Shown here: piece after piece, positions 1 to 5,758 of the stretch | Layout of the letters: each line of letters starts with the position of its first letter | How positions within the stretch are numbered: the first letter of the stretch is position 1 | NCBI GenBank assembly: GCA_964552035.1 | Contig: CAZKFN010000113.1 | Location: 1-5,758 of the forward strand | Source: CAZKFN01 sp964552035 | GTDB taxonomy: Bacteria; Bacteroidota; Bacteroidia; Flavobacteriales_E; Vicingaceae | DNA length: 5,758 bases | Reading direction: 5' to 3' | Position numbers and translations under genes: made by a program | The notes under the pieces: generated by a model | Database searches by the model: none | Told to the model about the DNA's origin: nothing | What the model saw: only the letters and a program-made list of their open reading frames with translations

Positions 1-145
1 CTTTTGCTTTGGGGTTATGGAACTCTTTTTTAGAAGAATTCCATTCAATGTGATAGCCCGATAAATGTTGACGTTTTTCTACGCTACATGAAATAAAAAG
101 TAAGCTTACTAAGCATAAAAAAGCATAGAGTTGAAGGTTTTTCAT
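1..145 (-). CDS. Small putative lipoprotein, N-terminal part only (runs off left edge)
   Basis: Reading the minus strand from the ATG at 145-143 gives 48 codons open to the window edge. The protein starts M-K-N, has a hydrophobic stretch at about residues 6-18 and then a lipobox L-F-I-S-C with the lipidation cysteine at residue 20 (codon 88-86). This is a type II (Lsp-cleaved) lipoprotein signal, so the mature protein should be membrane-anchored outside the cytoplasm. After Cys20 comes S-V-E-K-R-Q-H-L-S-G-Y-H-I-E-W. No acidic cluster follows the cysteine, so the Bacteroidota surface-export signal is not evident and a periplasm-facing anchor is more likely. I recall an EKR...GYxxxW pattern from uncharacterised Bacteroidota lipoproteins, but this is memory and not a family assignment. 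The start is supported by the complete signal peptide and an in-frame run with no stop. It is divergent from the fsr-like gene. Function unknown. Confidence 0.75.
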   Translation of the reverse strand, partial: MKNLQLYAFLCLVSLLFISCSVEKRQHLSGYHIEWNSSKKEFHNPKAK

Positions 146-161
146 TTTTATAATTTCGGTA

Positions 162-201
162 AAAAGTTGAATGTAAAAGTTGATAAAGCTATATCAACTT
201 T
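162..201. repeat. Iterated AAAGTTGA boxes with a 10-bp inverted repeat
   Basis: AAAAGTTGA occurs at 162-170 and again at 175-183, a direct repeat with a 13-base period. The second copy is also the left arm of a perfect 10-bp inverted repeat, AAAGTTGATA (176-185) and TATCAACTTT (192-201), with a 6-base spacer. The element lies between the divergent lipoprotein and fsr genes, inside the predicted leader of the lipoprotein mRNA and roughly 90 bases upstream of the fsr promoter candidate. It could be a regulator binding site or an RNA hairpin. The stem is AT-rich and has no following T-run on the minus strand, so it does not look like a terminator. Confidence 0.5.
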
Positions 202-225
202 AATAATTTTGAAGGGCTTTAAAAA

Positions 226-259
226 CAAATATACATTAAACTTCTAAATATATTTTCAA
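226..259 (-). promoter_or_regulatory. Candidate promoter for the lipoprotein gene
   Basis: On the minus strand, TATATTTG (233-226) matches the Bacteroidota -7 consensus TAnnTTTG at every fixed position. A TTG (259-257) lies 23 bases upstream, within the usual spacing for the -33 element. Transcription would start near 220 and give a leader of about 75 bases that includes the inverted repeat at 176-201. The match is seen in the sequence; activity is inferred, and AT-rich DNA produces such matches by chance. Confidence 0.45.
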
Positions 260-292
260 GTATCTATTATACTTTTATCTCTAGAAGCTACG

Positions 293-300
293 TAAGTTTG
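293..300 (+). promoter_or_regulatory. Candidate -7 element for the fsr-like gene
   Basis: TAAGTTTG matches the Bacteroidota -7 consensus TAnnTTTG at all fixed positions. It ends 35 bases before the ATG, giving a predicted leader of about 30 bases. No TTG is present at the expected -33 distance, so the promoter may be weak or activator-dependent. The TTTGCAAA palindrome at 297-304 overlaps the element's downstream end. A G-run at 322-326, some ten bases before the ATG, could act as a weak ribosome-binding sequence. Confidence 0.45.
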
Positions 301-335
301 CAAATTCAATTACAAATTCATGGGGGTGTGTTTTT

Positions 336-1577
336 ATGGGGCATAAATTGCTAAATGTGGATAAGGAAACTGTTCAACTTAAGAAAATTCAACAAACTGC
401 CTATCCTATTCTCTTTTATATAGCATTTGCACATTTTCTAAATGATTTAATGCAGATTATAATCCCTTCGATTTATCCTATGTTAAAAGAAAGTTATGCA
501 TTAAGTTTTACTCAAATTGGATTAATAACTTTTGTATATCAGATTACTGCCTCATTATTGCAACCTGTTGTAGGACATTATACCGATGTTAAACCTAAAC
601 CCTATTCTTTAATTTTTGGAATGTGTTTTACTTTAATGGGCTTATTTTTTTTAGCTTTTGCTTCAGTTTATTCAGTTATTTTAATAGCTGTTGGTTTAGT
701 GGGAATTGGTTCTTCAATTTTCCATCCTGAAGCTTCAAGAGTTGCTTATTTAGCTTCGGGTGGGAAGAGGGGCTTGGCTCAATCCATTTTTCAAGTAGGG
801 GGAAATTCAGGTACGGCAATCGGACCATTATTAGTCTTATTAATTGTGATACCTCACGGACAAATCTATGTTCTTTGGTTTCTATTGATAGCGGTAATTG
901 GAATTTTAGTATTATATAAAATAGTAAGGTGGTACCAGAGGCATTTGGCACTTAGAAAAGCTCAGAAAATTAAAATTATTGATTACCCACCTCGTTTGAG
1001 GAAAAAGCAAGTTAAAAATGCCATCGCTATCTTGTTGATTTTAATTTTCTCTAAATACATTTATATGACCAGTATAAGCAGTTATCTAACTTTTTATCTG
1101 ATTGAAAAATTTAATGTCAGCATTTCTGATTCACAACTTTATTTATTTTTATTCTTTGGATCAGTAGCTTTAGGAACCTTAATTGGCGGGCCTTTAGGGG
1201 ATAAGTTTGGTAGAAAGTATGTAATTTGGTTTTCTATTTTAGGTTCCGCGCCTTTCACTTTACTTTTACCTTATGTAAACTTATTTTGGACGGCAGTATT
1301 AGTTGTAATAATAGGTTTTGTGCTCTCTTCAGCTTTTTCAGCCATTTTAGTATTTGCTCAAGAACTTTTACCCGGTAAAATCGGAATGATTTCTGGGCTT
1401 TTCTTTGGTTTTGCCTTTGGAATAGCAGGTCTAGGTTCTGCAATATTAGGTCTGTTGGCGGATGAGACGAGTATAGGTTTTGTTTATCATCTCTGTTCTT
1501 ATTTGCCCTTATTAGGAATTGTAGCCTATCTTTTACCCAACATCAAATCTCACACCGTTAGGGCAACGAATGATTAA
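336..1577 (+). CDS. fsr: MFS exporter, fosmidomycin resistance (Fsr) family
   Basis: A 413-residue inner-membrane protein of the major facilitator superfamily, close in length to E. coli Fsr (about 406). Large stretches agree with Fsr as I remember it: the LND motif near residues 35-37, the LLQPVVG loop (74-80), FHPEASRVA (129-137), SGG..GLAQSIFQVGGN (141-157), ILLILIFSKYIYM (232-244), the second-half motif A-like loop GGPLGDKFGRKYV (284-296) and AQELLPG.IGM.SGLFFGFAFG (341-362). Twelve hydrophobic segments fit the MFS fold, with a basic cytosolic loop at about 198-227 joining the two halves. Fsr proteins are proton-driven drug exporters; the natural substrate is not known, so fosmidomycin efflux is a family inference. 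The ATG at 336 is the only sensible start, since the next in-frame Met is residue 39, after TM1 begins. The gene is divergent from the lipoprotein gene, and its stop overlaps that of ribD. It appears intact and its base composition resembles its neighbours. Confidence 0.93.
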   Translation: MGHKLLNVDKETVQLKKIQQTAYPILFYIAFAHFLNDLMQIIIPSIYPMLKESYALSFTQIGLITFVYQITASLLQPVVGHYTDVKPKPYSLIFGMCFTLMGLFFLAFASVYSVILIAVGLVGIGSSIFHPEASRVAYLASGGKRGLAQSIFQVGGNSGTAIGPLLVLLIVIPHGQIYVLWFLLIAVIGILVLYKIVRWYQRHLALRKAQKIKIIDYPPRLRKKQVKNAIAILLILIFSKYIYMTSISSYLTFYLIEKFNVSISDSQLYLFLFFGSVALGTLIGGPLGDKFGRKYVIWFSILGSAPFTLLLPYVNLFWTAVLVVIIGFVLSSAFSAILVFAQELLPGKIGMISGLFFGFAFGIAGLGSAILGLLADETSIGFVYHLCSYLPLLGIVAYLLPNIKSHTVRATND

Positions 1578-2644
1578 TCTATAGTGGGGTCAGCTATTTT
1601 TTCCCATATACTTAATTCATCACCATCAATGTATTTCTTTTGAATTAGCTTTTTATTATTCAACTTAGGAGCTGTAATGCCTTTGTCAAACTTTTTCTTT
1701 CCTACAAATATTCTAGCTTCATCCCATAAATTTAAATTTATAAAAGTTTGCAAGGTATAACTACCCCCTTCAACAATTAGGGATTGCACTTTTTTTTGGT
1801 ACAAAATATTTAAGATCGAATGAATGACTTCTTCTCTGGTGTTAAAATCTATTTTTATAAAATGTAAGTTTTCTTTTTTTTCATCGGTTAAAGCATTGAA
1901 AATTAAGGTAGGTGCATCCTGGTTGAGTATTTTAAAAGAAGTTGGTATGGCTTTATTTTTATCGATAGCGATGCGAATGGGATTTTTCCCCTCTACTTTT
2001 CTACATGTTAAACTGGGATTGTCAATTAAAGCAGTCCCTTTACCTACTAAAATACTATCTTCCTCAGCTCTCCATAAATGCACCAGCTGCTTGGATGCTG
2101 CCGAGGTTATCCAACTGTCTGCTTTGTTTGGGTCTTCAATACCTCTCCCTATAAAACCGTCGGAGGTTTCTGCCCATTTCAATATAATATAGGGTCTTTT
2201 CTTTTGATAAAAAGTAAAAAAGCGTTTATTAAACTGAAGTGCCTCTTCTTGAAGTATTCCCAATTTTACCTTAATGCCTTTAGCTTCCAAAGCTTTTATT
2301 CCTCTTCCATTAACCTTTTCGTATGAATCCTGGCAGGCTATTACAACGTTAGGAATTTGATGCTGTATAATTAAATCCGTACATGCAGGCGTCTTACCTT
2401 GATGCGAGCATGGCTCAAGCGTAACATATAGTGTGGACTGAGCCAAAAGTGATTTGTCTTTAACGCTGTTAATGGCGTTTACTTCGGCATGAGCTTCTCC
2501 GTATTTCCTATGGTAACCTTCGCCTATTATTTTGTTATCATGTACAATAACCGCACCTACCCTAGGATTTGGGCTTACTGAATACTTCCCTTTTTCTGCT
2601 AGAAAAAGGGCTCTACGCATATAAATTTTATCTAATTTGTTCAT
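1574..2644 (-). CDS. ribD: Bifunctional riboflavin biosynthesis deaminase/reductase RibD
   Basis: A 356-residue cytosolic enzyme of normal RibD length. It catalyses the second and third steps of riboflavin synthesis: deamination of the diaminopyrimidine phosphate made from GTP, then NADPH-dependent reduction of the ribosyl side chain. The N-terminal deaminase domain (about 1-145) has the zinc site intact: H52-A-E54 with catalytic Glu54, and P-C79-S-H through C88. The C-terminal reductase domain (about 150-352) shows ILKWAETSDGFIG (154-166), SWITS (177-181), the segment around ILVGKGTALIDNPSLTCR (198-215) and the family motif LIVEGGS (289-295). The ATG at 2644 gives the usual short N-terminus (Y-M-R-R-A-L-F-L-A). 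No FMN riboswitch fits in the 59-base upstream gap. It diverges from prmC and converges on fsr. No other riboflavin gene is in the window, so the pathway appears dispersed. Confidence 0.97.
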   Translation of the reverse strand: MNKLDKIYMRRALFLAEKGKYSVSPNPRVGAVIVHDNKIIGEGYHRKYGEAHAEVNAINSVKDKSLLAQSTLYVTLEPCSHQGKTPACTDLIIQHQIPNVVIACQDSYEKVNGRGIKALEAKGIKVKLGILQEEALQFNKRFFTFYQKKRPYIILKWAETSDGFIGRGIEDPNKADSWITSAASKQLVHLWRAEEDSILVGKGTALIDNPSLTCRKVEGKNPIRIAIDKNKAIPTSFKILNQDAPTLIFNALTDEKKENLHFIKIDFNTREEVIHSILNILYQKKVQSLIVEGGSYTLQTFINLNLWDEARIFVGKKKFDKGITAPKLNNKKLIQKKYIDGDELSIWEKIADPTID

Positions 2645-2648
2645 GGAA

Positions 2649-2678
2649 TTGTAAAAGTAGAATAAAAACCTATATTAG
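2649..2678 (+). promoter_or_regulatory. Candidate prmC promoter
   Basis: TTG at 2649-2651 is followed, after 19 bases, by TATATTAG at 2671-2678, which agrees with the Bacteroidota -7 consensus TAnnTTTG at all but one fixed position. The spacing is typical for a -33/-7 pair. The predicted transcript would begin near 2683, about 20 bases before the prmC ATG, behind an A-rich leader without a Shine-Dalgarno sequence. This is inference from motif and spacing only. Confidence 0.4.
2665..2672 (-). promoter_or_regulatory. Weak candidate -7 element for ribD
   Basis: On the minus strand TAGGTTTT (2672-2665) differs from TAnnTTTG at the last base only. It would give ribD a leader of roughly 15 bases. 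No TTG is present upstream at the right distance, and TACTTTTA (2659-2652) is an equally imperfect alternative that would leave almost no leader. The element overlaps the -7 candidate of the divergent prmC gene. Confidence 0.25.
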
Positions 2679-2703
2679 TCATTTAAAATAGAACTATAAA
2701 AAT

Positions 2704-3552
2704 ATGTTATTAGGGGCGCACGTACAAAAATTAAAGAAGGAATTAGAAGAAATACTAGAAGGTAGGGAGGCTGAAAATCATCTCCGAATACTTTTGGAAT
2801 ATTATTTAGGACTAGATAGGGTAGACCAAGTATTAAGAGCAAAGGAGAAAGTGGCTGAGGATAAGATAGAGAAGATACAAGAAGCAGTAGATTTTTTAAA
2901 AGTTGGCAAACCGATTGATTATATCTTAAATGAAAGTATCTTTTGGGGGTTTCCTTTTTATGTAGATGAAAATGTGCTAATTCCCAGACCAGAAACTGAA
3001 GAGTTGGTTTTATTAATTATGGATAATGAAGATGAAAATGAGGATTTAGAAGTGTTAGATATTGGCACTGGAAGTGGGTGCATTCCAATAGCTTTGAAAT
3101 ATGAGAGGGAAAAAATGCAAATTGATGCTTGTGATATTTCAGTAGAAGCGTTAAAAGTTGCAGAAAGAAATGCTCAAAGTTTAGAAGTAGCGGTTCATTT
3201 TTTCGAATTGGATTTTATCAACAATCTCCCCAATAAAAAATACGATATAGTAGTAAGTAATCCTCCATATATCGAAGAGGAAGAAATAGAAAGACTTGAA
3301 AAAAATGTAAAAGAATACGAACCTATTGTTGCTTTAACTCCTTTTGGGGATCCACTTACATTTTATAGAAGAATGCTGGAAGTAGCTGATAAAATATTAA
3401 AACCAGGAGGTAGGTTTTATTGGGAGATTCATGAAGATTTTGGAAGAGAAACTATGGCACTTTTTGAAGGAGAACCTTATGAAGAGGTAGAACTTATTCA
3501 AGACATGTATGCTCGGCATAGAATGGTTAGAGCAGTCTATGTTGGAAAGTAA
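2704..3552 (+). CDS. prmC: Peptide chain release factor glutamine methyltransferase PrmC (HemK)
   Basis: A 282-residue cytosolic SAM-dependent methyltransferase of normal PrmC length. PrmC methylates the glutamine of the GGQ motif in release factors, which speeds peptide release at stop codons. The helical N-terminal substrate-recognition domain covers about 1-80. The hallmark LIPRPETEELV is at 92-102, the SAM-binding motif VLDIGTGSGCIPIAL at 117-131, the acidic residue of motif II at about D144 (ACDIS), and the catalytic NPPY at 186-189. NVKEYEP (201-207) and FYRRM (220-224) follow as in other PrmC proteins, and the closing ILKPGGRFYWEI (231-242) completes the fold. An acidic linker (about 107-116) precedes the SAM motif. 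The start at 2704 gives a typical N-terminus. It diverges from ribD, a pairing I recall as common in Bacteroidota, and its stop directly abuts that of the ABC gene. Confidence 0.96.
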   Translation: MLLGAHVQKLKKELEEILEGREAENHLRILLEYYLGLDRVDQVLRAKEKVAEDKIEKIQEAVDFLKVGKPIDYILNESIFWGFPFYVDENVLIPRPETEELVLLIMDNEDENEDLEVLDIGTGSGCIPIALKYEREKMQIDACDISVEALKVAERNAQSLEVAVHFFELDFINNLPNKKYDIVVSNPPYIEEEEIERLEKNVKEYEPIVALTPFGDPLTFYRRMLEVADKILKPGGRFYWEIHEDFGRETMALFEGEPYEEVELIQDMYARHRMVRAVYVGK

Positions 3553-5343
3553 TTATTGTGCCATTTGCAATCCTTTTAAATCCTTATAAAGTCCGTTTTC
3601 TTTTTGAAGTAATTCCTCATGTGAGCCCGATTCTATTAATTGACCGTTTTGTAAAACAAGAATTTTATCTGCATTTTGAATGGTTGAAAGTCTATGGGCT
3701 ATTACTAAAGAGGTTCTATCTTTCATGAGCTTTTCAAGAGCATTTTGCACCAACAACTCTGATTGAGAATCTAAAGAACTGGTGGCTTCATCTAAGATTA
3801 ATATCTTTGGATTTTTTAGTATGGCACGAGCAATAGCAACTCTTTGACGTTGTCCTCCTGAAAGTTGAATACCTCTCTCTCCCACAAGAGTATCAAAACC
3901 TTCTGGAAATTTTTGTATAAAAATATAAGCATTTGCTTTTTTTGCTGCAGCGATTACTTCCTCTCTTTTTGCCTTGGGATTTCCGTAAAGTATGTTGTCA
4001 TATATTGTTCCCCCAAATAATACTACATCTTGTGGAACAATCGCCATAGCACTTCTTAAGTTTTTTATAGAATACTCATTAATGGGTTTGCCATCGATAA
4101 GAATCCTTCCACTTTGAGTTTTAAAAAATTTAAAAATTAGAGAGGTAATGGTTGATTTTCCTGCACCTGAAGGTCCAACTAAAGCAACTTGTTGCCCCGA
4201 TTTAATCTCAAAATTAAGATTTTGTAAAACTTGAACATCGGGACGACTAGGATAGAAGAAGCTGACATTTTGAAAACTAATTTCACCATGAATAACTCGG
4301 GTATTATCCGTATAGTTTTCTTCCTCTTCTTGAGGTTCATCGAGGATTTCTAATAAATTTTCCGTAGCTCCAATAGCCTTTTGTAGGTTGGAATATAAGT
4401 CGGCTATTCCTCCTAAGGAAGCACCAACAAAAACGGAGTATAAAATAAAAGTAAATAAGTCACCTATTGACATTTGTCCGTCTTGAACTAAAATAACACC
4501 ATACCATATTACGGCAATAATGGACCCAAAAAGGCAGAAAATAATGAAAGAAGCAAAGGCTCCTCTCCATTGAGCACCTTTCAAAGAAATGGTGATGATG
4601 TTGTCTGTTTTTTCTTTATATCTTAAATACTCAAAGGACTCATTTACGTATGCTTTTACCGTGGCAATTCCCTGCAAAGTTTCCTCAACAATAACATTTG
4701 ATGCAGCAACTTCTTCTTGAGCTGCTTTAGAAAAACCTTTTATCTTTTTGCCAAAGATTACTGCAATTACAATAACTATAGGTACTAAGGCTAACATTAA
4801 TAAAGTTAAGTTAATAGAAATATAAGTTAATAAGGTAATGCCGATAATAATGATAAGAATTTGTCGAATAAACTCAGCAATAGTAGTTGTTAGAGTTTCT
4901 TGAAGAAGTGAAATGTCGGATGAAATTCTACTGTTTAACTCTCCTACGCGTCGTTCGGAAAAGAAAGTCATTTTTAGTCGAATTAAATGATCATAAGTTG
5001 CTTGTCTTAAGCTAGCTAAAGTCTTTTGAGTAACAATTGCAAAAGTGTAGATTCTAAAATAGGAGAATAAAGCATTTAAGAAAAATACACCAAGCAACAA
5101 AAGGGCAATTTGATTTATTTTATCTAAAAACTCTGTATTGGCAGCATCGACAAGTTTTCCAGTTAGAAATGGAAAAATCATAGAGGTTAAACTAGATAAG
5201 AAAAGGAATATCAAACCAATGGCGAAAGTTAGTCGAAAGGGTTTGATGTATTTAAAAAGGCGTAGGGACTTTTTTAAAGTAGCTTTATTAAGCTTTTTTT
5301 TAGGTGAATTATCTTCTTCCTTATCCTTTTTAAATTTAGCCAT
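3553..5343 (-). CDS. ABCB-type exporter, fused membrane and ATPase domains (MsbA/LmrA-like half-transporter)
   Basis: A 596-residue inner-membrane protein with one transmembrane domain followed by one ATP-binding domain, the standard length for a homodimeric exporter. After a lysine-rich cytosolic tail (1-25) come six predicted helices at about 37-60, 78-97, 159-176, 180-197, 262-286 and 294-312. The nucleotide-binding domain (about 350-590) is complete: A-loop tyrosine in FFYPSRPD (Y364), Walker A GPSGAGKST (390-398), Q-loop Q438, signature LSGGQ (494-498), Walker B ILILDE (514-519) with catalytic Glu519, D-loop SSLD (522-525) and switch His550. It should be an active ATPase. The substrate cannot be read from sequence; family members export lipids, drugs or peptides, and I do not assign msbA itself. 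It is apparently monocistronic, set off from its upstream neighbour by an intrinsic terminator and convergent with prmC. An acidic linker (about 336-343) joins the two domains. Confidence 0.95.
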   Translation of the reverse strand: MAKFKKDKEEDNSPKKKLNKATLKKSLRLFKYIKPFRLTFAIGLIFLFLSSLTSMIFPFLTGKLVDAANTEFLDKINQIALLLLGVFFLNALFSYFRIYTFAIVTQKTLASLRQATYDHLIRLKMTFFSERRVGELNSRISSDISLLQETLTTTIAEFIRQILIIIIGITLLTYISINLTLLMLALVPIVIVIAVIFGKKIKGFSKAAQEEVAASNVIVEETLQGIATVKAYVNESFEYLRYKEKTDNIITISLKGAQWRGAFASFIIFCLFGSIIAVIWYGVILVQDGQMSIGDLFTFILYSVFVGASLGGIADLYSNLQKAIGATENLLEILDEPQEEEENYTDNTRVIHGEISFQNVSFFYPSRPDVQVLQNLNFEIKSGQQVALVGPSGAGKSTITSLIFKFFKTQSGRILIDGKPINEYSIKNLRSAMAIVPQDVVLFGGTIYDNILYGNPKAKREEVIAAAKKANAYIFIQKFPEGFDTLVGERGIQLSGGQRQRVAIARAILKNPKILILDEATSSLDSQSELLVQNALEKLMKDRTSLVIAHRLSTIQNADKILVLQNGQLIESGSHEELLQKENGLYKDLKGLQMAQ

Positions 5344-5353
5344 TTTTTTCGAA

Positions 5354-5361
5354 CAAAGTTA
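5354..5361 (-). promoter_or_regulatory. Candidate -7 element for the ABC exporter gene
   Basis: On the minus strand TAACTTTG (5361-5354) matches TAnnTTTG at all fixed positions. Only ten bases (TTCG plus six A) separate it from the ATG at 5343, so the transcript would be almost leaderless. No TTG is present at the usual -33 distance. A weaker element, TATCTTTC (5425-5418), lies further upstream next to the terminator and would give a leader of about 70 bases. Confidence 0.35.
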
Positions 5362-5426
5362 CAATTACTAAACTCCTGTTTTTCATAAATAGCTTTAATA
5401 AATAAGAATTCATTATAGAAAGATAT

Positions 5427-5457
5427 AAAAAAAGTCAGAGAGGATTCTCTGACTTTT
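5427..5457 (-). terminator. Intrinsic (Rho-independent) terminator
   Basis: A perfect 12-bp inverted repeat, AAAAGTCAGAGA (5430-5441) and TCTCTGACTTTT (5446-5457), encloses a 4-base loop. Read on the minus strand, the stem runs into seven consecutive T (5433-5427), the classical terminator form. It begins 20 bases past the stop codon of the unknown minus-strand gene and so ends that transcript before the ABC exporter gene. A T-run also follows on the plus strand after a short gap (TTTT, then T-rich from 5465), so it may work weakly in both directions. Confidence 0.88.
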
Positions 5458-5476
5458 CTACAATATTTTTTTAATT

Positions 5477-5758
5477 TTAATTATTAGCAGCCAAGCCATC
5501 CGATTCAAAGATTACTCTTCCTTTGCCGTTAGGTTCTACCATTCCTTCTGGAGCTTCGCCCTTATCTAACATAATCATACCTTGTTGATAGTCTTCAATC
5601 CCAGCAGGGGTTTTCTTTCCAGAAATAACAAATAAGCGATTTACTTCGAAATCTGCTACTTTATTTTTAGTGTTTATTAAAACTGTAAAATGACCTTCAT
5701 TATTTCCAGCGATTTTACAATTGCTCTGTAAAACATCAATTACCCCTCCTCTGACACC
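5477..5758 (-). CDS. Unidentified protein, C-terminal 93 residues (runs off right edge)
   Basis: On the minus strand the frame is open from the window edge to the TAA at 5479-5477, giving 93 residues plus stop. The visible part begins G-V-R-G-G-V-I-D-V-L-Q-S-N-C and ends G-L-A-A-N-N. It alternates hydrophobic and polar residues with many glycines (for example HFTVLINT, RLFVISGKKTPAG, GMIMLDKGEAPEG, GRVIFESDG), suggesting a beta-rich soluble or secreted domain. No transmembrane segment or catalytic motif is visible. I do not recognise the family. That it is a real gene is supported by the long open frame, ordinary codon use and the strong terminator placed just after its stop. Its start, full length and any signal peptide lie outside the window. 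Confidence 0.8.
   Translation of the reverse strand, partial: GVRGGVIDVLQSNCKIAGNNEGHFTVLINTKNKVADFEVNRLFVISGKKTPAGIEDYQQGMIMLDKGEAPEGMVEPNGKGRVIFESDGLAANN

Noticed and set aside
676..951. Minus-strand open frame inside fsr
   Set aside because: It is antisense to conserved Fsr residues, and its translation has no recognisable domain or promoter context. It is a shadow of the real gene, as is the one at 1255-1443.
1581..1602. Possible terminator ATAG...CTAT followed by six T just past the fsr stop
   Set aside because: The stem is only four base pairs with a nine-base loop, too weak to call; it also lies within ribD coding sequence.
1824..2326. Two plus-strand open frames inside ribD (1824-2192 and 2078-2326)
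   Set aside because: They overlap each other and lie antisense to conserved RibD motifs, and their translations look like low-complexity shadow sequence.
2645..2703. FMN riboswitch upstream of ribD
   Set aside because: The gap to prmC is only 59 bases, far too short for the riboswitch fold, and none of its conserved elements are visible.
5138..5371. Plus-strand open frame over the start of the ABC exporter gene
   Set aside because: It is antisense to the first transmembrane helices and has no homology I recognise.
1..5758. Mobile element, CRISPR array, tRNA/rRNA, toxin-antitoxin or defence system
   Set aside because: No transposase or integrase, no regularly spaced repeats, no cloverleaf and no long terminal inverted repeats were seen. 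Nearly all of the sequence is accounted for by ordinary core genes and short regulatory gaps.

Overview
The window looks like chromosomal core DNA from a low-GC member of the Bacteroidota, perhaps Cytophagales or Flavobacteriia; the exact order cannot be settled from this sequence. The evidence is the overall AT-richness, several matches to the Bacteroidota -7 promoter element TAnnTTTG placed sensibly upstream of genes, the weak or absent Shine-Dalgarno sequences, a short lipoprotein with a lipobox, and ribD next to prmC, which I recall as a common pairing in this phylum.

Layout from left to right: (1) the start of a small unknown lipoprotein gene on the minus strand (1-145); (2) a 190-base divergent regulatory region (146-335) with one promoter candidate per strand, repeated AAAGTTGA boxes and a 10-bp inverted repeat; (3) an Fsr-type (fosmidomycin resistance family) MFS exporter on the plus strand (336-1577); (4) ribD, the bifunctional riboflavin deaminase/reductase, on the minus strand, with its stop codon overlapping that of fsr; (5) a 59-bp divergent promoter region; (6) prmC, the release-factor glutamine methyltransferase, on the plus strand; (7) a 596-residue ABCB-type exporter half-transporter on the minus strand, its stop codon directly abutting that of prmC; (8) a 133-base gap (5344-5476) with a promoter candidate for the exporter and a clear intrinsic terminator; (9) the C-terminal 93 residues of an unidentified minus-strand protein running off the right edge.

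The genes do not form one pathway. Each complete gene appears to be its own transcription unit: fsr and ribD converge, ribD and prmC diverge, prmC and the ABC gene converge, and the ABC gene is separated from its upstream neighbour by a terminator. RibD serves riboflavin/FMN/FAD synthesis, PrmC serves translation termination, and the two transporters probably export small molecules or lipids. I found no mobile element, CRISPR array, RNA gene or obvious novel defence system. The most open items are the two truncated unknown proteins, the very compact convergent gene ends and the structured leader region at 162-201.
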